Shown: in pieces, positions 17,676 through 27,618 of the stretch
Numbering within the stretch: position 1 is the first letter of the stretch
How the letters are laid out: each line of letters begins with the position of its first letter
Assembly (NCBI GenBank): GCA_027486845.1
Contig: JAIXOL010000001.1
Span: 1 to 64,000 of the forward strand
Length of the DNA stretch: 64,000 nucleotides
Reading direction: 5' to 3'
Source of the DNA: Cytophagaceae bacterium
GTDB lineage: Bacteria > Bacteroidota > Bacteroidia > Cytophagales > Spirosomataceae
The notes under the pieces: generated by a model
Told to the model about the DNA's origin: nothing
Database searches by the model: none
The model's input: only the letters and a program-made list of their open reading frames with translations
Made by a program: the position numbers and the translations under genes

Positions 17676-19859
17676 TTACAATTTGTTTTTCTCCAAAACA
17701 GCCATTAATTCTTTTGCTCTATAAAGTAGGCTACTAGATGGATAACCTTGAATAAATTCGTTAAGGGCTTGTTTATAAGCATTTTTCTGCTCAGTTTTGG
17801 CAAAAAGAAAAATACGTAACATAGCAAATTTATCCTCGATACTTGTTCCTGTATAAGTAATCAATCCATCTTCGGCCAATTTTATTGCTGAGTCATAACT
17901 TTCATTAATATATAAATTAAACGCTTGAGAATAAACCACATTTGCTTTTGATTCGGTATCGCTCGTAATTTGTACATTTCCTCGTAAAAGCTGGCGGGCG
18001 TACGTTGAAGCAGGGAATTTATCAATCAAAGTTTTACGATATGGACTTGCTGCTTGATTTTCAGACAATAAGGTTAATAAATAAAGTACTTCTACTTCAT
18101 GAACACTATTGGGAAATCTATTGAGCAATGTCAAGAAAGTTTCGGTAGCATTTTGTGGTTCGTTGAACTGAAACTTATAAATTTTACCAAGTTGATAAAG
18201 GGCTTCTTCTTGCTTACGTTTCGAACCAAAAAGTTTCTCTTGTGTAGTTGGAATCTTCTCATAAAATTCTTTTTTCTTACCTTCAAGAGCCAATGCTTCT
18301 TTTTCTTCTTTCTGTTTTTTCAAGTCCTCTGCCGAAACTTTTGGAGCTTGTTTGATTGGTTCCTGACCAACTACTCCTCGCTCAACCTTGAAGCTAATCG
18401 AGCCGGCTTCTTTGTCTTTTCTACGCCAGTTATCGTCTAAAGGTCGGCTTCCCCATAATTGTTGAAAATCACTTTTATTAGAAGCCATTACCAAAGGGTC
18501 GTATAAAGCCCAACGTTTAAAATCAGGGTCTTTGTCTGAAAGTCGGTCAACAGGGATGCTATTTTGTGAGATAATTTTTTGTGCCATTTCCTGCATTTTT
18601 TTGTCATCATCTTCTTTCTGTTTGATAATTCTTTCGAGGGCCTTATCAAGTGCTGCAGGATTCATGGCCGCCAAAAGTTGGAGACTATCTTCAACAATTA
18701 AAACCTTTTGGTATTTTACAAAATCACCTAAAGAAATGGCTCTTTTGGCAATTCGTTCGTAATCTGTTGAGGTTTTAGGTAGGGCAGTAAGCGTACTATC
18801 GTAATACATACTGGCCACATCATATTTGTTTAAATTATTATAATAAAGCTCAGCTAATTCGAGATATGTATAGGCATTTTGTGTGCTATTTCCTTTTGAA
18901 TTTCTGAGCGAAGAATTAAAATATTCAATGGCCTTCGGGTAGTTTTGTTTTTTCATTTCCAAATTTCCCATCGTAAAGAAAATTTTGTCTTTGAGGTCAG
19001 AATTCTTTCTATCGACCAACATTTTCTTAAAATTCTCTTGCACACCTGCTGTACTTCCTCTCTGTGAAGCTGCCGCATCGAGCAAAGTATTCATGCGAGC
19101 ATAAAACTCCATATCGTAGTTTGGACGGTTTTTGGCAACTGCAGCAAAATGAGGCATGGCTTTATCGGGTTGCCCAATCATATCGAACATTTGTCCGACT
19201 GCAAAATGCACACGAGCGGTTTGCTCACCTTTTGACATTAATTTTAGAGCTTCCTCACCAATAGCAGCCGAAATAGCAAATTCTTCACGACGTTGGTGCA
19301 AATAAGCCTTTACCAAATAAAAATCTCTAGTATTTTCTTTATTTAAATCAAGCGTACGAAGTACTTCAGATACTTTGAGAGCAGTATCAAAATCTTTATC
19401 TTCGGTATAGGCACGCATTAACCAAACCAATGCGGCGTGTTTATCTTCTTCGTTGCTTTCAGTTGAGTTAATGTATTTGAAAATTTCAATTGAGTTCAGA
19501 AAATCTTCTTTCAAAAGACGAGCTTTTCCTAGTAAAATATAGGCTTCTCCTAAGTATTTTGAGTTTGAATGTCGTTCAGCAATCAAAGAGGTTTTTTCTA
19601 TTACTTCTTTTAAGTTTGTTGCAACAGCCTGACTTTTAGAAGAATCAATCGGGACGAAGACGGTCATCAATGAACTATAATTTTCTACTCGCTTATCAAA
19701 TAGGTCTTTTTCTGCCTGTTTCATGTTGTCACGGGCAATAATAAGCGAGTTGAAACGAGCATTGGTGTTGTGCCATGCCTTACTTGTGGGAGAGTTGCTA
19801 AACTGCGAACAAGAGGCAGTTAGAAACGAAATTGCTATTAGTATATATAGTTTTTGCAC
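17676..19859 (-). CDS. porW: TPR lipoprotein of the type IX secretion system (PorW/SprE-like)
   Basis: A 727-residue lipoprotein: signal peptide MQKLYILIAISFLTASC with lipobox cysteine 16, then tetratricopeptide-type helical repeats through most of the length (for example YLGEAYILLGKARLLKEDFL, VHFAVGQMFDMIGQPDKAMP). The segment after the lipobox, SKAWHNTNARFNSLIIARDN, matches the PorW/SprE pattern. These lipoproteins are needed for type IX secretion and gliding in Bacteroidota. A lysine/glutamate-rich central stretch (about 500-550) separates two repeat blocks. A generic TPR lipoprotein is the alternative. The T9SS cargo at 23353 makes the assignment reasonable. Confidence 0.75.
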   Translation of the reverse strand: MQKLYILIAISFLTASCSQFSNSPTSKAWHNTNARFNSLIIARDNMKQAEKDLFDKRVENYSSLMTVFVPIDSSKSQAVATNLKEVIEKTSLIAERHSNSKYLGEAYILLGKARLLKEDFLNSIEIFKYINSTESNEEDKHAALVWLMRAYTEDKDFDTALKVSEVLRTLDLNKENTRDFYLVKAYLHQRREEFAISAAIGEEALKLMSKGEQTARVHFAVGQMFDMIGQPDKAMPHFAAVAKNRPNYDMEFYARMNTLLDAAASQRGSTAGVQENFKKMLVDRKNSDLKDKIFFTMGNLEMKKQNYPKAIEYFNSSLRNSKGNSTQNAYTYLELAELYYNNLNKYDVASMYYDSTLTALPKTSTDYERIAKRAISLGDFVKYQKVLIVEDSLQLLAAMNPAALDKALERIIKQKEDDDKKMQEMAQKIISQNSIPVDRLSDKDPDFKRWALYDPLVMASNKSDFQQLWGSRPLDDNWRRKDKEAGSISFKVERGVVGQEPIKQAPKVSAEDLKKQKEEKEALALEGKKKEFYEKIPTTQEKLFGSKRKQEEALYQLGKIYKFQFNEPQNATETFLTLLNRFPNSVHEVEVLYLLTLLSENQAASPYRKTLIDKFPASTYARQLLRGNVQITSDTESKANVVYSQAFNLYINESYDSAIKLAEDGLITYTGTSIEDKFAMLRIFLFAKTEQKNAYKQALNEFIQGYPSSSLLYRAKELMAVLEKNKL

Positions 19860-20012
19860 CTTAGATATTCAAGTTGATTATAGATACTTCTGATTTTAAC
19901 GGTTTTCAGATTAAAAAATTATCTAATTTAATGCCAAAATTAGATTTGAGAAATTAAATTAAATATGTGAGAATATTTTTTTGAAAAAACATTTCGAATT
20001 TTATGTCTAATT

Positions 20013-20771
20013 TCATAGAATTTGTTCTAGTTTTCCTTTGGCGGCACGTAGTGTATTTTCGTAGCCAAGTTGATAAATTTCTTTAGATTTTGACAAACTA
20101 AGTCCATTATAATTATATATTTCAGTTGGTTCGATGGCAATATCACAACGTTTTAGTTTTTCGGCTGAATTATTTCTGATGGCCAAATAAAGACTCTTGG
20201 TCAGAATATCTTTTGCGGAATTGATAGGCATTTCATTGCTTACAGGCGTTACGTTCACTCCAATAATGAAATCACAAATACCTTCAAGTTGCTCTATTGG
20301 AAAGTTATTTGTAACTCCTCCATCAACTAAAATTCGGTTTTGAAACTTAATGGGCTCAAAAATTCCTGGAATACTGCACGATGCCATTACGGGTTTTATT
20401 AATTCACCTTCGCTAAAATAAACGGCTTCACCTTTTTCAATGTCGGTGGCACATACAATGAGGGAAGTTTTAAGTTTTTCAAACGAATTATGTGGAATAT
20501 ATTTCAAGAAAATATCCTCTAATTTGTCCATTTTGAACAAACCGAAGCGATTAAAAGCAAATTTAATAGAATTTAGAATTCCCAAGGATTGTATAGCTTC
20601 AAAGATAAAATCAGGCGAATAACCTGCGGCGGTAAATGCCCCAACAAGTGAGCCAGCACTTGAACCTGCAATCACGGTTGGTTTTATTCCAAGTTCTTCG
20701 AGTGCTTTTATTGCCCCCAAATGAGCCAATCCTCGACTGCCTCCTCCTGATAATGCTATTCCTATTTTCAT
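20013..20771 (-). CDS. Patatin-like phospholipase (RssA-like)
   Basis: A 252-residue serine acyl hydrolase of the patatin family. It has the oxyanion loop GGGSRG (residues 9-14), nucleophile S38 in GSSAG, and the catalytic Asp D150 in LVDGGVTNNFP. This size and motif order fit the RssA/YchK group of bacterial patatins, which are cytoplasmic or membrane-associated lipases of poorly known substrate. No secretion signal or partner effector is present, and neighbours are unrelated, so I see no sign that it is part of a CBASS-type defence operon. Confidence 0.9.
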   Translation of the reverse strand: MKIGIALSGGGSRGLAHLGAIKALEELGIKPTVIAGSSAGSLVGAFTAAGYSPDFIFEAIQSLGILNSIKFAFNRFGLFKMDKLEDIFLKYIPHNSFEKLKTSLIVCATDIEKGEAVYFSEGELIKPVMASCSIPGIFEPIKFQNRILVDGGVTNNFPIEQLEGICDFIIGVNVTPVSNEMPINSAKDILTKSLYLAIRNNSAEKLKRCDIAIEPTEIYNYNGLSLSKSKEIYQLGYENTLRAAKGKLEQIL

Positions 20772-20911
20772 AAATATCTTTTCCGAATCTTCGGATTGTC
20801 CCCAAAAGAGAGTTTAAACTGTTTGTGAATTTTTATAATTTCTGTGTTTAAGCGTAGGTCTCTTTTGCAACTCTTAATCTTTGCAACTTTGAACCTATGT
20901 ATCTCCAAAAA

Positions 20912-21745
20912 CTAAACTTTCTCAAAATCGCCGACTCGGTAGCCTTTTTCGGTTAACTGAATGGTGGCGGCTTCATACTTAGGGTCATGGTCGAATATGA
21001 TTGTCCAATTTTCCTCGACGGCTTGTTTTAGTAAGCCTTCTTTTTCGTCCATTGTTTGGAGCGGTCGCACATCGTAGCCCATCACATAAGGAATTGGTAT
21101 GTGTGCGTGCGATGGAATCGTGTCGGCAATGAATAAATATGTTTTTCCGCCAATCTTTATTTTTGGCATAACCATTTTTTCGGTGTGACCATCGGCATAA
21201 AGTAGCTCAATGTTTTCTCCGAAAAGTTTTTCAATTTTATCCGTAAACTTCAAAGCACCAGTTTCTTGCATTGGCATGATGTTTTCTTTCAAAAAAGTGG
21301 CTTTTTCACGTAGATTTGGCTTTGTTGCTGTTTCCCAATGCTCTGAGTGTGTCCAATAATTGGCATCTGGAAAAACCAATTCAAGCTTATCTTTCGTAGT
21401 ATTCCATTTAACACTTCCGCCACAATGGTCGAAATGCAAGTGAGTGCTGAGTACATCTGTAATTTCGTTGGGCGAATAACCCGCTTTTTTGATAGAATTT
21501 ATCAAATCGCCTTCACCATGACGAAAATAAAAACCTTGCCAACGAGCGTCTTGCTTATCCCCCATACCGCTATCGACCAAAATCAATTGTTTGCCAGTAT
21601 CAATCAGCAGGCAACGCATCGCCCAACTGCAAAGATTATTTTCGTCGGCTGGCATTTGTTTGTTCCAAATTGATTTTGGTACAACTCCAAACATAGCTCC
21701 ACCGTCTAATTTAAAATGTCCAGCATCAATTACATGAATTTGCAT
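20912..21745 (-). CDS. MBL-fold metallo-hydrolase
   Basis: A metallo-beta-lactamase-fold hydrolase with the zinc motif HLHFDH (in STHLHFDHCGG), downstream His in YADGHTEKM, Asp in IADTIPSH and a late His (IIFDHDPKY). This arrangement fits the lactonase-like branch. I begin at the ATG at 21745 (MQIHVIDAGHFKLDGG), where the fold starts. A longer frame from 21808 adds 21 basic residues and is less likely. No signal peptide, so cytoplasmic. Substrate unknown. Confidence 0.88.
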   Translation of the reverse strand: MQIHVIDAGHFKLDGGAMFGVVPKSIWNKQMPADENNLCSWAMRCLLIDTGKQLILVDSGMGDKQDARWQGFYFRHGEGDLINSIKKAGYSPNEITDVLSTHLHFDHCGGSVKWNTTKDKLELVFPDANYWTHSEHWETATKPNLREKATFLKENIMPMQETGALKFTDKIEKLFGENIELLYADGHTEKMVMPKIKIGGKTYLFIADTIPSHAHIPIPYVMGYDVRPLQTMDEKEGLLKQAVEENWTIIFDHDPKYEAATIQLTEKGYRVGDFEKV

Positions 21746-21856
21746 AAATTTCGCTAATTGTTTCTTAAATTTGTTTTGGGTCTTCACTGCAGGTCTGACC
21801 CGATTCAAATTTACTCATAATTACGTTTTTAACAAAACCGTATTCGTCGCAGCCTA

Positions 21857-21888
21857 ATAAAGGTTTGACCTGCGGTACAGACCTTTAT
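21857..21888 (+). repeat. Hairpin overlapping the histidine kinase start codon
   Basis: A perfect 8-bp inverted repeat, ATAAAGGT (21857-21864) / ACCTTTAT (21881-21888). The right arm contains the first two bases of the ATG at 21887, so folding could mask translation start. Similar 'GGTCTGACC'-like sequences occur at about 21790 and downstream of the gene near 23325, suggesting a local dispersed repeat. Confidence 0.5.
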
Positions 21889-23263
21889 GCAAATACGTAC
21901 TAAAATAGCCATTCAGTTTACAATAATTATTGCCGCAATTTTGATTATTTTTTCGTTAGCTATTTATTATACCTCAGAAAATTTTAGGAAACAGGAGTTT
22001 TATAATCGTCTAACTGACAGGGCAGTTTTGACAGCTGGACTTTTAAAAGAATTAAAAATTACTGAAAAAGATAAAAAGAAACTTCGTGAAGCAAATAAGA
22101 CATTTTTAACTAAACTAAATGCTGAAAAAGTTTTAATGTTTAATGAAAACAATGAACTGATTTATGCCAGTTACGAAGCCGATTCTATTTTGTTTAGTCC
22201 AGATTTCTTGAATCAGGTGCGGAAACAAAGTTACGTTGAAAACATCGACTGGGAAAACCAAGTGATTGGTAAAATGTATGAAGATGAAGAGAATAAATCG
22301 TATGTCGTGGTGGCATCGGCCAGTGATAAATATGGAAAGGATAAACTCAAAAATATCAGAGATACGCTCGCTATTAGTTTTATTATTGGGATTTTATTAA
22401 CGATTTTTTTGGGTGTAATTTTTGCAGGACAATCACTCAAGCCTATCGCTGAAATTAATGAAGAAATTACGAATATTACAGCCTATAACCTCAAACAAAA
22501 ATTAAATACAGGCAATAATAAAGATGAAATTGCTCAATTGGCTATTAATTTTAATCAGATGCTGGAGCGTTTGGAGCGGTCGTTTGAGCTGCAAAAAAGT
22601 TTTGTGTCTAATGCTTCGCATGAGTTACGAACTCCATTGGCTGCAATCAAGTCTGAAATACAAATTGCTCTTGAAAATAACCGAACCACAGACGAATATA
22701 AATCTATTTTACGTTCTTTATTAACTGATAATCAGCGACTTATCCAGCTAACAAATGGGCTTTTACAACTGGCAAAATCTGAGAATCGAGATAATACTCT
22801 GGTGATGAAACCGACTCGTTTAGATGAACTTTTATTTAAAGCCCAAGAAGAAGTTTTGAATCAAAACAATGATTATAAAATCTTAATTGATTTTGATGAT
22901 ATTCCTGACGATGATGAGTGGGTGAGTGCCAATGGTAATGAGGCTTTATTGTTGACAGTTTTTACAAATTTGCTTGAAAATGCTTGCAAATACTCACCCG
23001 ACCATCAAGCCGAAGCAAAGATAAAATTTAATGATAAGTATTGTATTGTGGCGGTGAAAGATAATGGTATAGGTATTGCTGTCGGCGAGTTGGGCAAGAT
23101 TTTTGAACCATTTTACCGTACACCAAATGCCTCAAAATACCGTGGACACGGCATCGGCTTATCCGTTTGCCGAAGAATTATTGATATGCACCAAGGTAAA
23201 ATTGATGTAACAAGTGAGGAAGGAAAAGGCAGTACTTTTGTATTGACTTTGCCACATTTGTAA
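21887..23263 (+). CDS. Sensor histidine kinase
   Basis: A membrane histidine kinase of 458 residues. Layout: TM helix (8-28), a short extracytoplasmic sensor region of about 130 residues, second TM helix (162-182), HAMP linker (about 183-235), HisKA with phospho-accepting H245 in SNASHELRTPLAA, and the ATPase domain with N-box NLLENACKYS, G1 DNGIGI and G2 GHGIGLSVCRRI. There is no response regulator next to it. The OmpR-type regulator at 15043 is the nearest candidate. The start codon lies within a hairpin, which may limit translation. Confidence 0.95.
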   Translation: MQIRTKIAIQFTIIIAAILIIFSLAIYYTSENFRKQEFYNRLTDRAVLTAGLLKELKITEKDKKKLREANKTFLTKLNAEKVLMFNENNELIYASYEADSILFSPDFLNQVRKQSYVENIDWENQVIGKMYEDEENKSYVVVASASDKYGKDKLKNIRDTLAISFIIGILLTIFLGVIFAGQSLKPIAEINEEITNITAYNLKQKLNTGNNKDEIAQLAINFNQMLERLERSFELQKSFVSNASHELRTPLAAIKSEIQIALENNRTTDEYKSILRSLLTDNQRLIQLTNGLLQLAKSENRDNTLVMKPTRLDELLFKAQEEVLNQNNDYKILIDFDDIPDDDEWVSANGNEALLLTVFTNLLENACKYSPDHQAEAKIKFNDKYCIVAVKDNGIGIAVGELGKIFEPFYRTPNASKYRGHGIGLSVCRRIIDMHQGKIDVTSEEGKGSTFVLTLPHL

Positions 23264-23352
23264 ATTTTTGTCTGTACCGAAGGCTGACAAAAGGCGTAGA
23301 AAAACATCATAAACAAAAAACATCGTCAGACCTTCGGTCAGACGTAAACAAA

Positions 23353-26300
23353 ATGAAATATATATACCTTATCATTTTTACTGTTTTCTCTTTGGTCACT
23401 TTGGCTGCTCCCAAGCCTTCGGTGAAATTTATCCGAAATGAAGGACAATGGGAGTCATCCATTCATTTTAGAGCTGATATTCCTGGCGGATATTTATTAG
23501 TAAAAAACAATGGTGTTCAATATGTTTTCTACGATACGCAAGCATTGGCGGTCATTCATGCAGGTAACTTAGACTCCAAATCTGGTCGAAAATCAGTAGG
23601 AGCAATCAAGGCACATGCTTACGAAATGACATTTGAAGATGCTAATACAAGGCCAAAAATCGAAGCAATTTCTCCAACATCTGCCACTTATAATTATTTT
23701 ATTGGCAATGACCCCACCAAATGGAAATCGAATGTAGTGGCTTTTGATGAGGTTTATCTTCGAGATATTTACCCCGATATTGATTTTAAATTATATAGTT
23801 TCGACCAATCGCTTAAATACGAATACATTGCAAAACCCAAAGCCGATGTCTCAAAAATAAAGATGAAATATGAAGGACTGGAGGGAATTATGGTTGAAAA
23901 TGGACAACTTCATTATAAAACTTCTGTCAACGTCGTAAAAGAATTTGAGCCATATTCATTTCAGACACGTGATGGCAAAACCATTGAAGTGAAATCAAAC
24001 TTTCGAGTAAATAATAATGTGGTTCGTTTTGAGTTTCCCCAAAACTACGATGCCTCACAATCACTGATTATCGACCCAGAATTAGTCTTTTCTACGTATT
24101 CTGGCTCTAAATCAGATAATTGGGCTCAAACTGCAACCTACGATGCCGATGGAAATTTATTTGCAGGAGGTTCGGTTTTTGGTCTTGATTTTCCGGTAAC
24201 CAACGGTGCTTTTCAAATAAAAGGTAGTACATCAAATGCTTCGAGTGCCGAGAGTGTAGCGGGCTATGGCATTACAGATATTGTAATCATGAAATTCAGT
24301 GCTGATGGCTCAAACTTACTTTATTCAACATATTTGGGTGGAAATGCTTCAGATGTACCGCATAGTTTGGTAGCTAATTCTAAAGGTGAATTGGTAATAT
24401 TTGGTACAACTTCTTCCACAAATTTTCCGACAAATAGTTTATCTTATCAAAAAAGCTTTGCTGGCGGGAGCTTAATTGGTATTTATTCATCCTTTTCTAC
24501 TCCCGACCAAGACCCAAATTTTACTGGAATTGGCTTTGAGAGAGGAACTGATATTTTTGTTACAGTTCTGAGTGTTGATGGGAAAAGCTTGGTTGGAAGC
24601 TCATACATCGGAGGAAAAGCCAATGACGGTTTTAATGATACACGTGCCTTAAATATCAAAAATTATGGCGATGAATTTAGAGGTGAAGTGGTAGTTGATA
24701 AAGATGACAATGTTTATTTTGCCTCAGTCACTGCTTCGACTGACTTTCCTCTCGTAAAGCAATCACAAGGCGTGAAAGGAGCTGGTTTTGATGGTGTGGT
24801 TTGTAAACTCAACCGTACTTGTTCGCAACTTCTTTGGAGTACTTATTTAGGAGGAAATAATTTCGATGCTGCTTACGGAATAAAGATAACTGATGCAGGA
24901 AAAATCTATGTTTCGGGACAAACTTTTAGTGCAAATTTGGCCGTAAAAGATGGAGCATACAGCAAAACTTATAGTGGTAGCGGCGACGGTTTTATCGCAA
25001 AATTCACTGTTGATGGTACAATCGAACAAATTACTTATGTAGGTACACCTGAAGCTGATGTTAATTTCTTTTTAGAAACTGATAAAGAAGAAAATGTTTA
25101 CGTATTTGGCTTAACACAAGGCGATTATCCAGTTTCGAGCGATGTTTATCGCAATACAAAAAGTGGTCAGTTTATTCATTGTTTTGATAAAAATTTGAGT
25201 AAAAGTATCTTTTCAACAATCGTAGGAGCTGGTCGAGGAATTGGCAAAATCGATATCGTTCCGACGGCTTTTTTGGTCAATGATTGCGGAAATATTTACC
25301 TGTCGGGTTGGGGAGGAAAAGTAAATGCTTCTGTTGGGCGAAATCTCAACCGGAATAGTACGACTGCCGGCCTGCCTGTCACATCTGATGCTTTTCAAGC
25401 TACAACCACGGGTAGCAATTACTATTTTATGATTCTCGAAAAGGGAGCAAAATCTTTGCTTTATGCTACGTTTTTTGGTGCATCTGCTCCACCAACGCCT
25501 GAAGGCGAAGTCGGCGACCACCTCGACGGCGGTACTTGTCGATTTGATAAAAATGGTATTATTTATCATACAGCATGCTCGTGTTTGCCACGTCAAGGCC
25601 AATTAGTAGCAACTTTTCCTATCAAGAATGCTTATCAGCCTCGTCATCAAAGTACTAATTGTAATATGGCGGCCTTTAAGTTTAGCATTGATGCTCTAAA
25701 AGCAGATTTTGAAATCAAAAGTGAAGCAAACAAGGTAATCACTGAAGTTTGCAGTCCAGCAAGAGTTAACTTCAATAATTTGAGTGTCGGAGCAAAAACT
25801 TACGAGTGGGAATTTAACGGAAATGTGGTTTCTCGTTTGAAAGATGTGGTTTTTAACTTTACAAGCCCTGGCGAATATGTTGTAAAACTTCGAATTTTCA
25901 ATAAAATTACTTGCCGAACGACTGACTCGACGGTTAAGAAGATTTTTGTAAAAGGTTTCATTGCCAAAGCTGGTCGAGATACTCTGGTTTGTCCTGATTC
26001 GCCTGTTCAACTTTTTGCTGAAGGTGGGGATAAATTTACCTGGTCACCCGTAACCGACTTGAGTAGCTCGACTATTTTCAATCCAATTGCCAAACCAAAA
26101 GCTTCCATAAAATATACGGTTTTAATTGAAAAAGATGGTTGTTCAGTATCAAAAGATGTAATGATAAAAGTTGAAGATAATAAAATTGATTTTCAGGTAA
26201 GCGGCGGTAAAGAAATTTGTGCTGGACAAAGTGTGGTACTCACTGCCGTCGGCAAAGCCACAAAATTTACTTGGTCTGGCATCGGCATGAAAGATACAGT

Positions 26301-26892
26301 TGCGACCCAAATTGTTGTAAAACCTTCACAGACAAGTACTTATTCGGTCAAGGGCGAATATTCTGACGGTTGTAAACCCACTCGAACCATAACGGTTGTG
26401 GTTGATAATTCATTCAAGCCTGATTTTGATTATGCCATTACACAAGATTGTGACAAGCCTTATCAGCTTACATTCACCAATAAATCCACTAATGCAAGAA
26501 GCTATGTTTGGGATTTTGGTAATCGAGACTCTTTGAAAGTGGCTGTTCCCGAAAACTATCGTTTTCAGCAAGGTGGAACCTATGCGGTTACCTTGAAAGC
26601 CTACAACGGGATTGGTTGCGAACTTTCAACCACTAAAAATATTGACATTCCAGAAAACGATGGAAAGGTTCCGAACGTTATTACACCAAATAATGATGGA
26701 AAAAATGATAACTTTGTAACAGGATTTAAAAATGCAACACTCGATATTTATAATCGTTATGGAAAATTGATTTTCAATTCAAAAAATTACCAAAACGATT
26801 GGGGGAATGGCATTGCATCAGGCACTTATTATTTTGTCCTAACGACGCCAACAGGCAACGAATGTAAAGGTTGGCTGACGGTGGTGGAATAG
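23353..26892 (+). CDS. Large secreted protein with PKD domains and T9SS type-B sorting domain
   Basis: A 1179-residue exported protein. A signal peptide (MKYIYLIIFTVFSLVTLAA) is followed by an N-terminal domain beginning VKFIRNEGQWESSIHFRADI, then SBBP-like repeats ('LLYSTYLGG', 'LLWSTYLGG', 'SYIGG'), a cysteine-containing linker, several Ig/PKD-like domains (YEWEFNGN, YVWDFGN), and the C-terminal sorting domain VITPNNDGKNDNF...LDIYNRYGKLIF...GTYYFVLT. That last domain is the CHU_C/gliding-motility type recognised by the type IX system, so the protein should reach the cell surface or medium. Likely an adhesin or surface structural protein. No catalytic domain recognised. Confidence 0.9.
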   Translation: MKYIYLIIFTVFSLVTLAAPKPSVKFIRNEGQWESSIHFRADIPGGYLLVKNNGVQYVFYDTQALAVIHAGNLDSKSGRKSVGAIKAHAYEMTFEDANTRPKIEAISPTSATYNYFIGNDPTKWKSNVVAFDEVYLRDIYPDIDFKLYSFDQSLKYEYIAKPKADVSKIKMKYEGLEGIMVENGQLHYKTSVNVVKEFEPYSFQTRDGKTIEVKSNFRVNNNVVRFEFPQNYDASQSLIIDPELVFSTYSGSKSDNWAQTATYDADGNLFAGGSVFGLDFPVTNGAFQIKGSTSNASSAESVAGYGITDIVIMKFSADGSNLLYSTYLGGNASDVPHSLVANSKGELVIFGTTSSTNFPTNSLSYQKSFAGGSLIGIYSSFSTPDQDPNFTGIGFERGTDIFVTVLSVDGKSLVGSSYIGGKANDGFNDTRALNIKNYGDEFRGEVVVDKDDNVYFASVTASTDFPLVKQSQGVKGAGFDGVVCKLNRTCSQLLWSTYLGGNNFDAAYGIKITDAGKIYVSGQTFSANLAVKDGAYSKTYSGSGDGFIAKFTVDGTIEQITYVGTPEADVNFFLETDKEENVYVFGLTQGDYPVSSDVYRNTKSGQFIHCFDKNLSKSIFSTIVGAGRGIGKIDIVPTAFLVNDCGNIYLSGWGGKVNASVGRNLNRNSTTAGLPVTSDAFQATTTGSNYYFMILEKGAKSLLYATFFGASAPPTPEGEVGDHLDGGTCRFDKNGIIYHTACSCLPRQGQLVATFPIKNAYQPRHQSTNCNMAAFKFSIDALKADFEIKSEANKVITEVCSPARVNFNNLSVGAKTYEWEFNGNVVSRLKDVVFNFTSPGEYVVKLRIFNKITCRTTDSTVKKIFVKGFIAKAGRDTLVCPDSPVQLFAEGGDKFTWSPVTDLSSSTIFNPIAKPKASIKYTVLIEKDGCSVSKDVMIKVEDNKIDFQVSGGKEICAGQSVVLTAVGKATKFTWSGIGMKDTVATQIVVKPSQTSTYSVKGEYSDGCKPTRTITVVVDNSFKPDFDYAITQDCDKPYQLTFTNKSTNARSYVWDFGNRDSLKVAVPENYRFQQGGTYAVTLKAYNGIGCELSTTKNIDIPENDGKVPNVITPNNDGKNDNFVTGFKNATLDIYNRYGKLIFNSKNYQNDWGNGIASGTYYFVLTTPTGNECKGWLTVVE

Positions 26893-26980
26893 TAGAGTAA
26901 GTTTCAAACTTGCTCATGTGTAATTTAGTCAATTGAGCTATAAAAGCAGTAAATTTTAAAACAATTATATAAAATCAATA

Positions 26981-27436
26981 ATGAAAAAACTCATCATACT
27001 TTTCGCAATTATTTTCGTAGCAAACATATCATTCGGTCAAAAATATGATAGTTTTGGCGATAAAATCAAACCAAGTGGAGCAATTCCAACCGCAGAATTA
27101 GCTAAAAAGGCTGCGGAAAAAGGTACTATAGAAGCAAAAGTTACTGGCGTGGTAGAGTCAGTTTGCCAAGTTAAAGGCTGTTGGATGAAAGTAAAAATGG
27201 ACAATGGCCAAACCATGCGTGTCACTTTCAAAGATTATGGATTCTTCGTTCCGAAAGATATTGCAGGAAAAACAATCGTTTTTGAAGGAAATGCAAAAAC
27301 CAAAACCACTTCAGTTGACGAACTTCGCCATTACGCCGAAGATGCTGGTAAAAGCAAAGATGAAATTGCAAAAATCACTGAGGCTAAAACCGAATTGGCG
27401 TTTGAAGCAAATGGAGTTTTAGTACCGAAAAAGTAA
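26981..27436 (+). CDS. DUF4920 domain-containing exported protein
   Basis: A 151-residue protein with a signal peptide (MKKLIILFAIIFVANISFGQ) and the DUF4920 core: EAKVTGVVESVCQVKGCWMKV, MRVTFKDYGFFVPKDIAGKT, and a terminal LAFEANGVLV. The conserved CxxxGCWM cysteines suggest metal or redox binding, which is an inference only. Some DUF4920 proteins look like OB-fold periplasmic proteins. It is transcribed alone: a strong terminator follows within 30 nt. Confidence 0.85.
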   Translation: MKKLIILFAIIFVANISFGQKYDSFGDKIKPSGAIPTAELAKKAAEKGTIEAKVTGVVESVCQVKGCWMKVKMDNGQTMRVTFKDYGFFVPKDIAGKTIVFEGNAKTKTTSVDELRHYAEDAGKSKDEIAKITEAKTELAFEANGVLVPKK

Positions 27437-27465
27437 ATTTATTAATGTGAAAATGTTTAAACACG

Positions 27466-27496
27466 AAGGTCTTCTTATCAAAGGAAGACCTTTTTT
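27466..27496 (+). terminator. Terminator after the DUF4920 gene
   Basis: Stem AAGGTCTTC / GAAGACCTT (9 bp) with a 9-nt loop and a T-run. Confidence 0.85.
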
Positions 27497-27618
27497 AGTG
27501 GACGTCTCCAAAAAATCTCTTTTTAGCTATTTTTGATAGTAAAGTTTTCAAAAAACACTTATTTTTAGTCACGAAATATTATTTCTAAACATACTGCTCA
27601 AACTAAAAAAACATTTAA

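Noticed and set aside
20013-21745. Patatin and hydrolase as a cyclic-nucleotide defence operon
   Set aside because: No nucleotidyltransferase, no sensor, a 140-nt gap, and both proteins look like ordinary housekeeping hydrolases.
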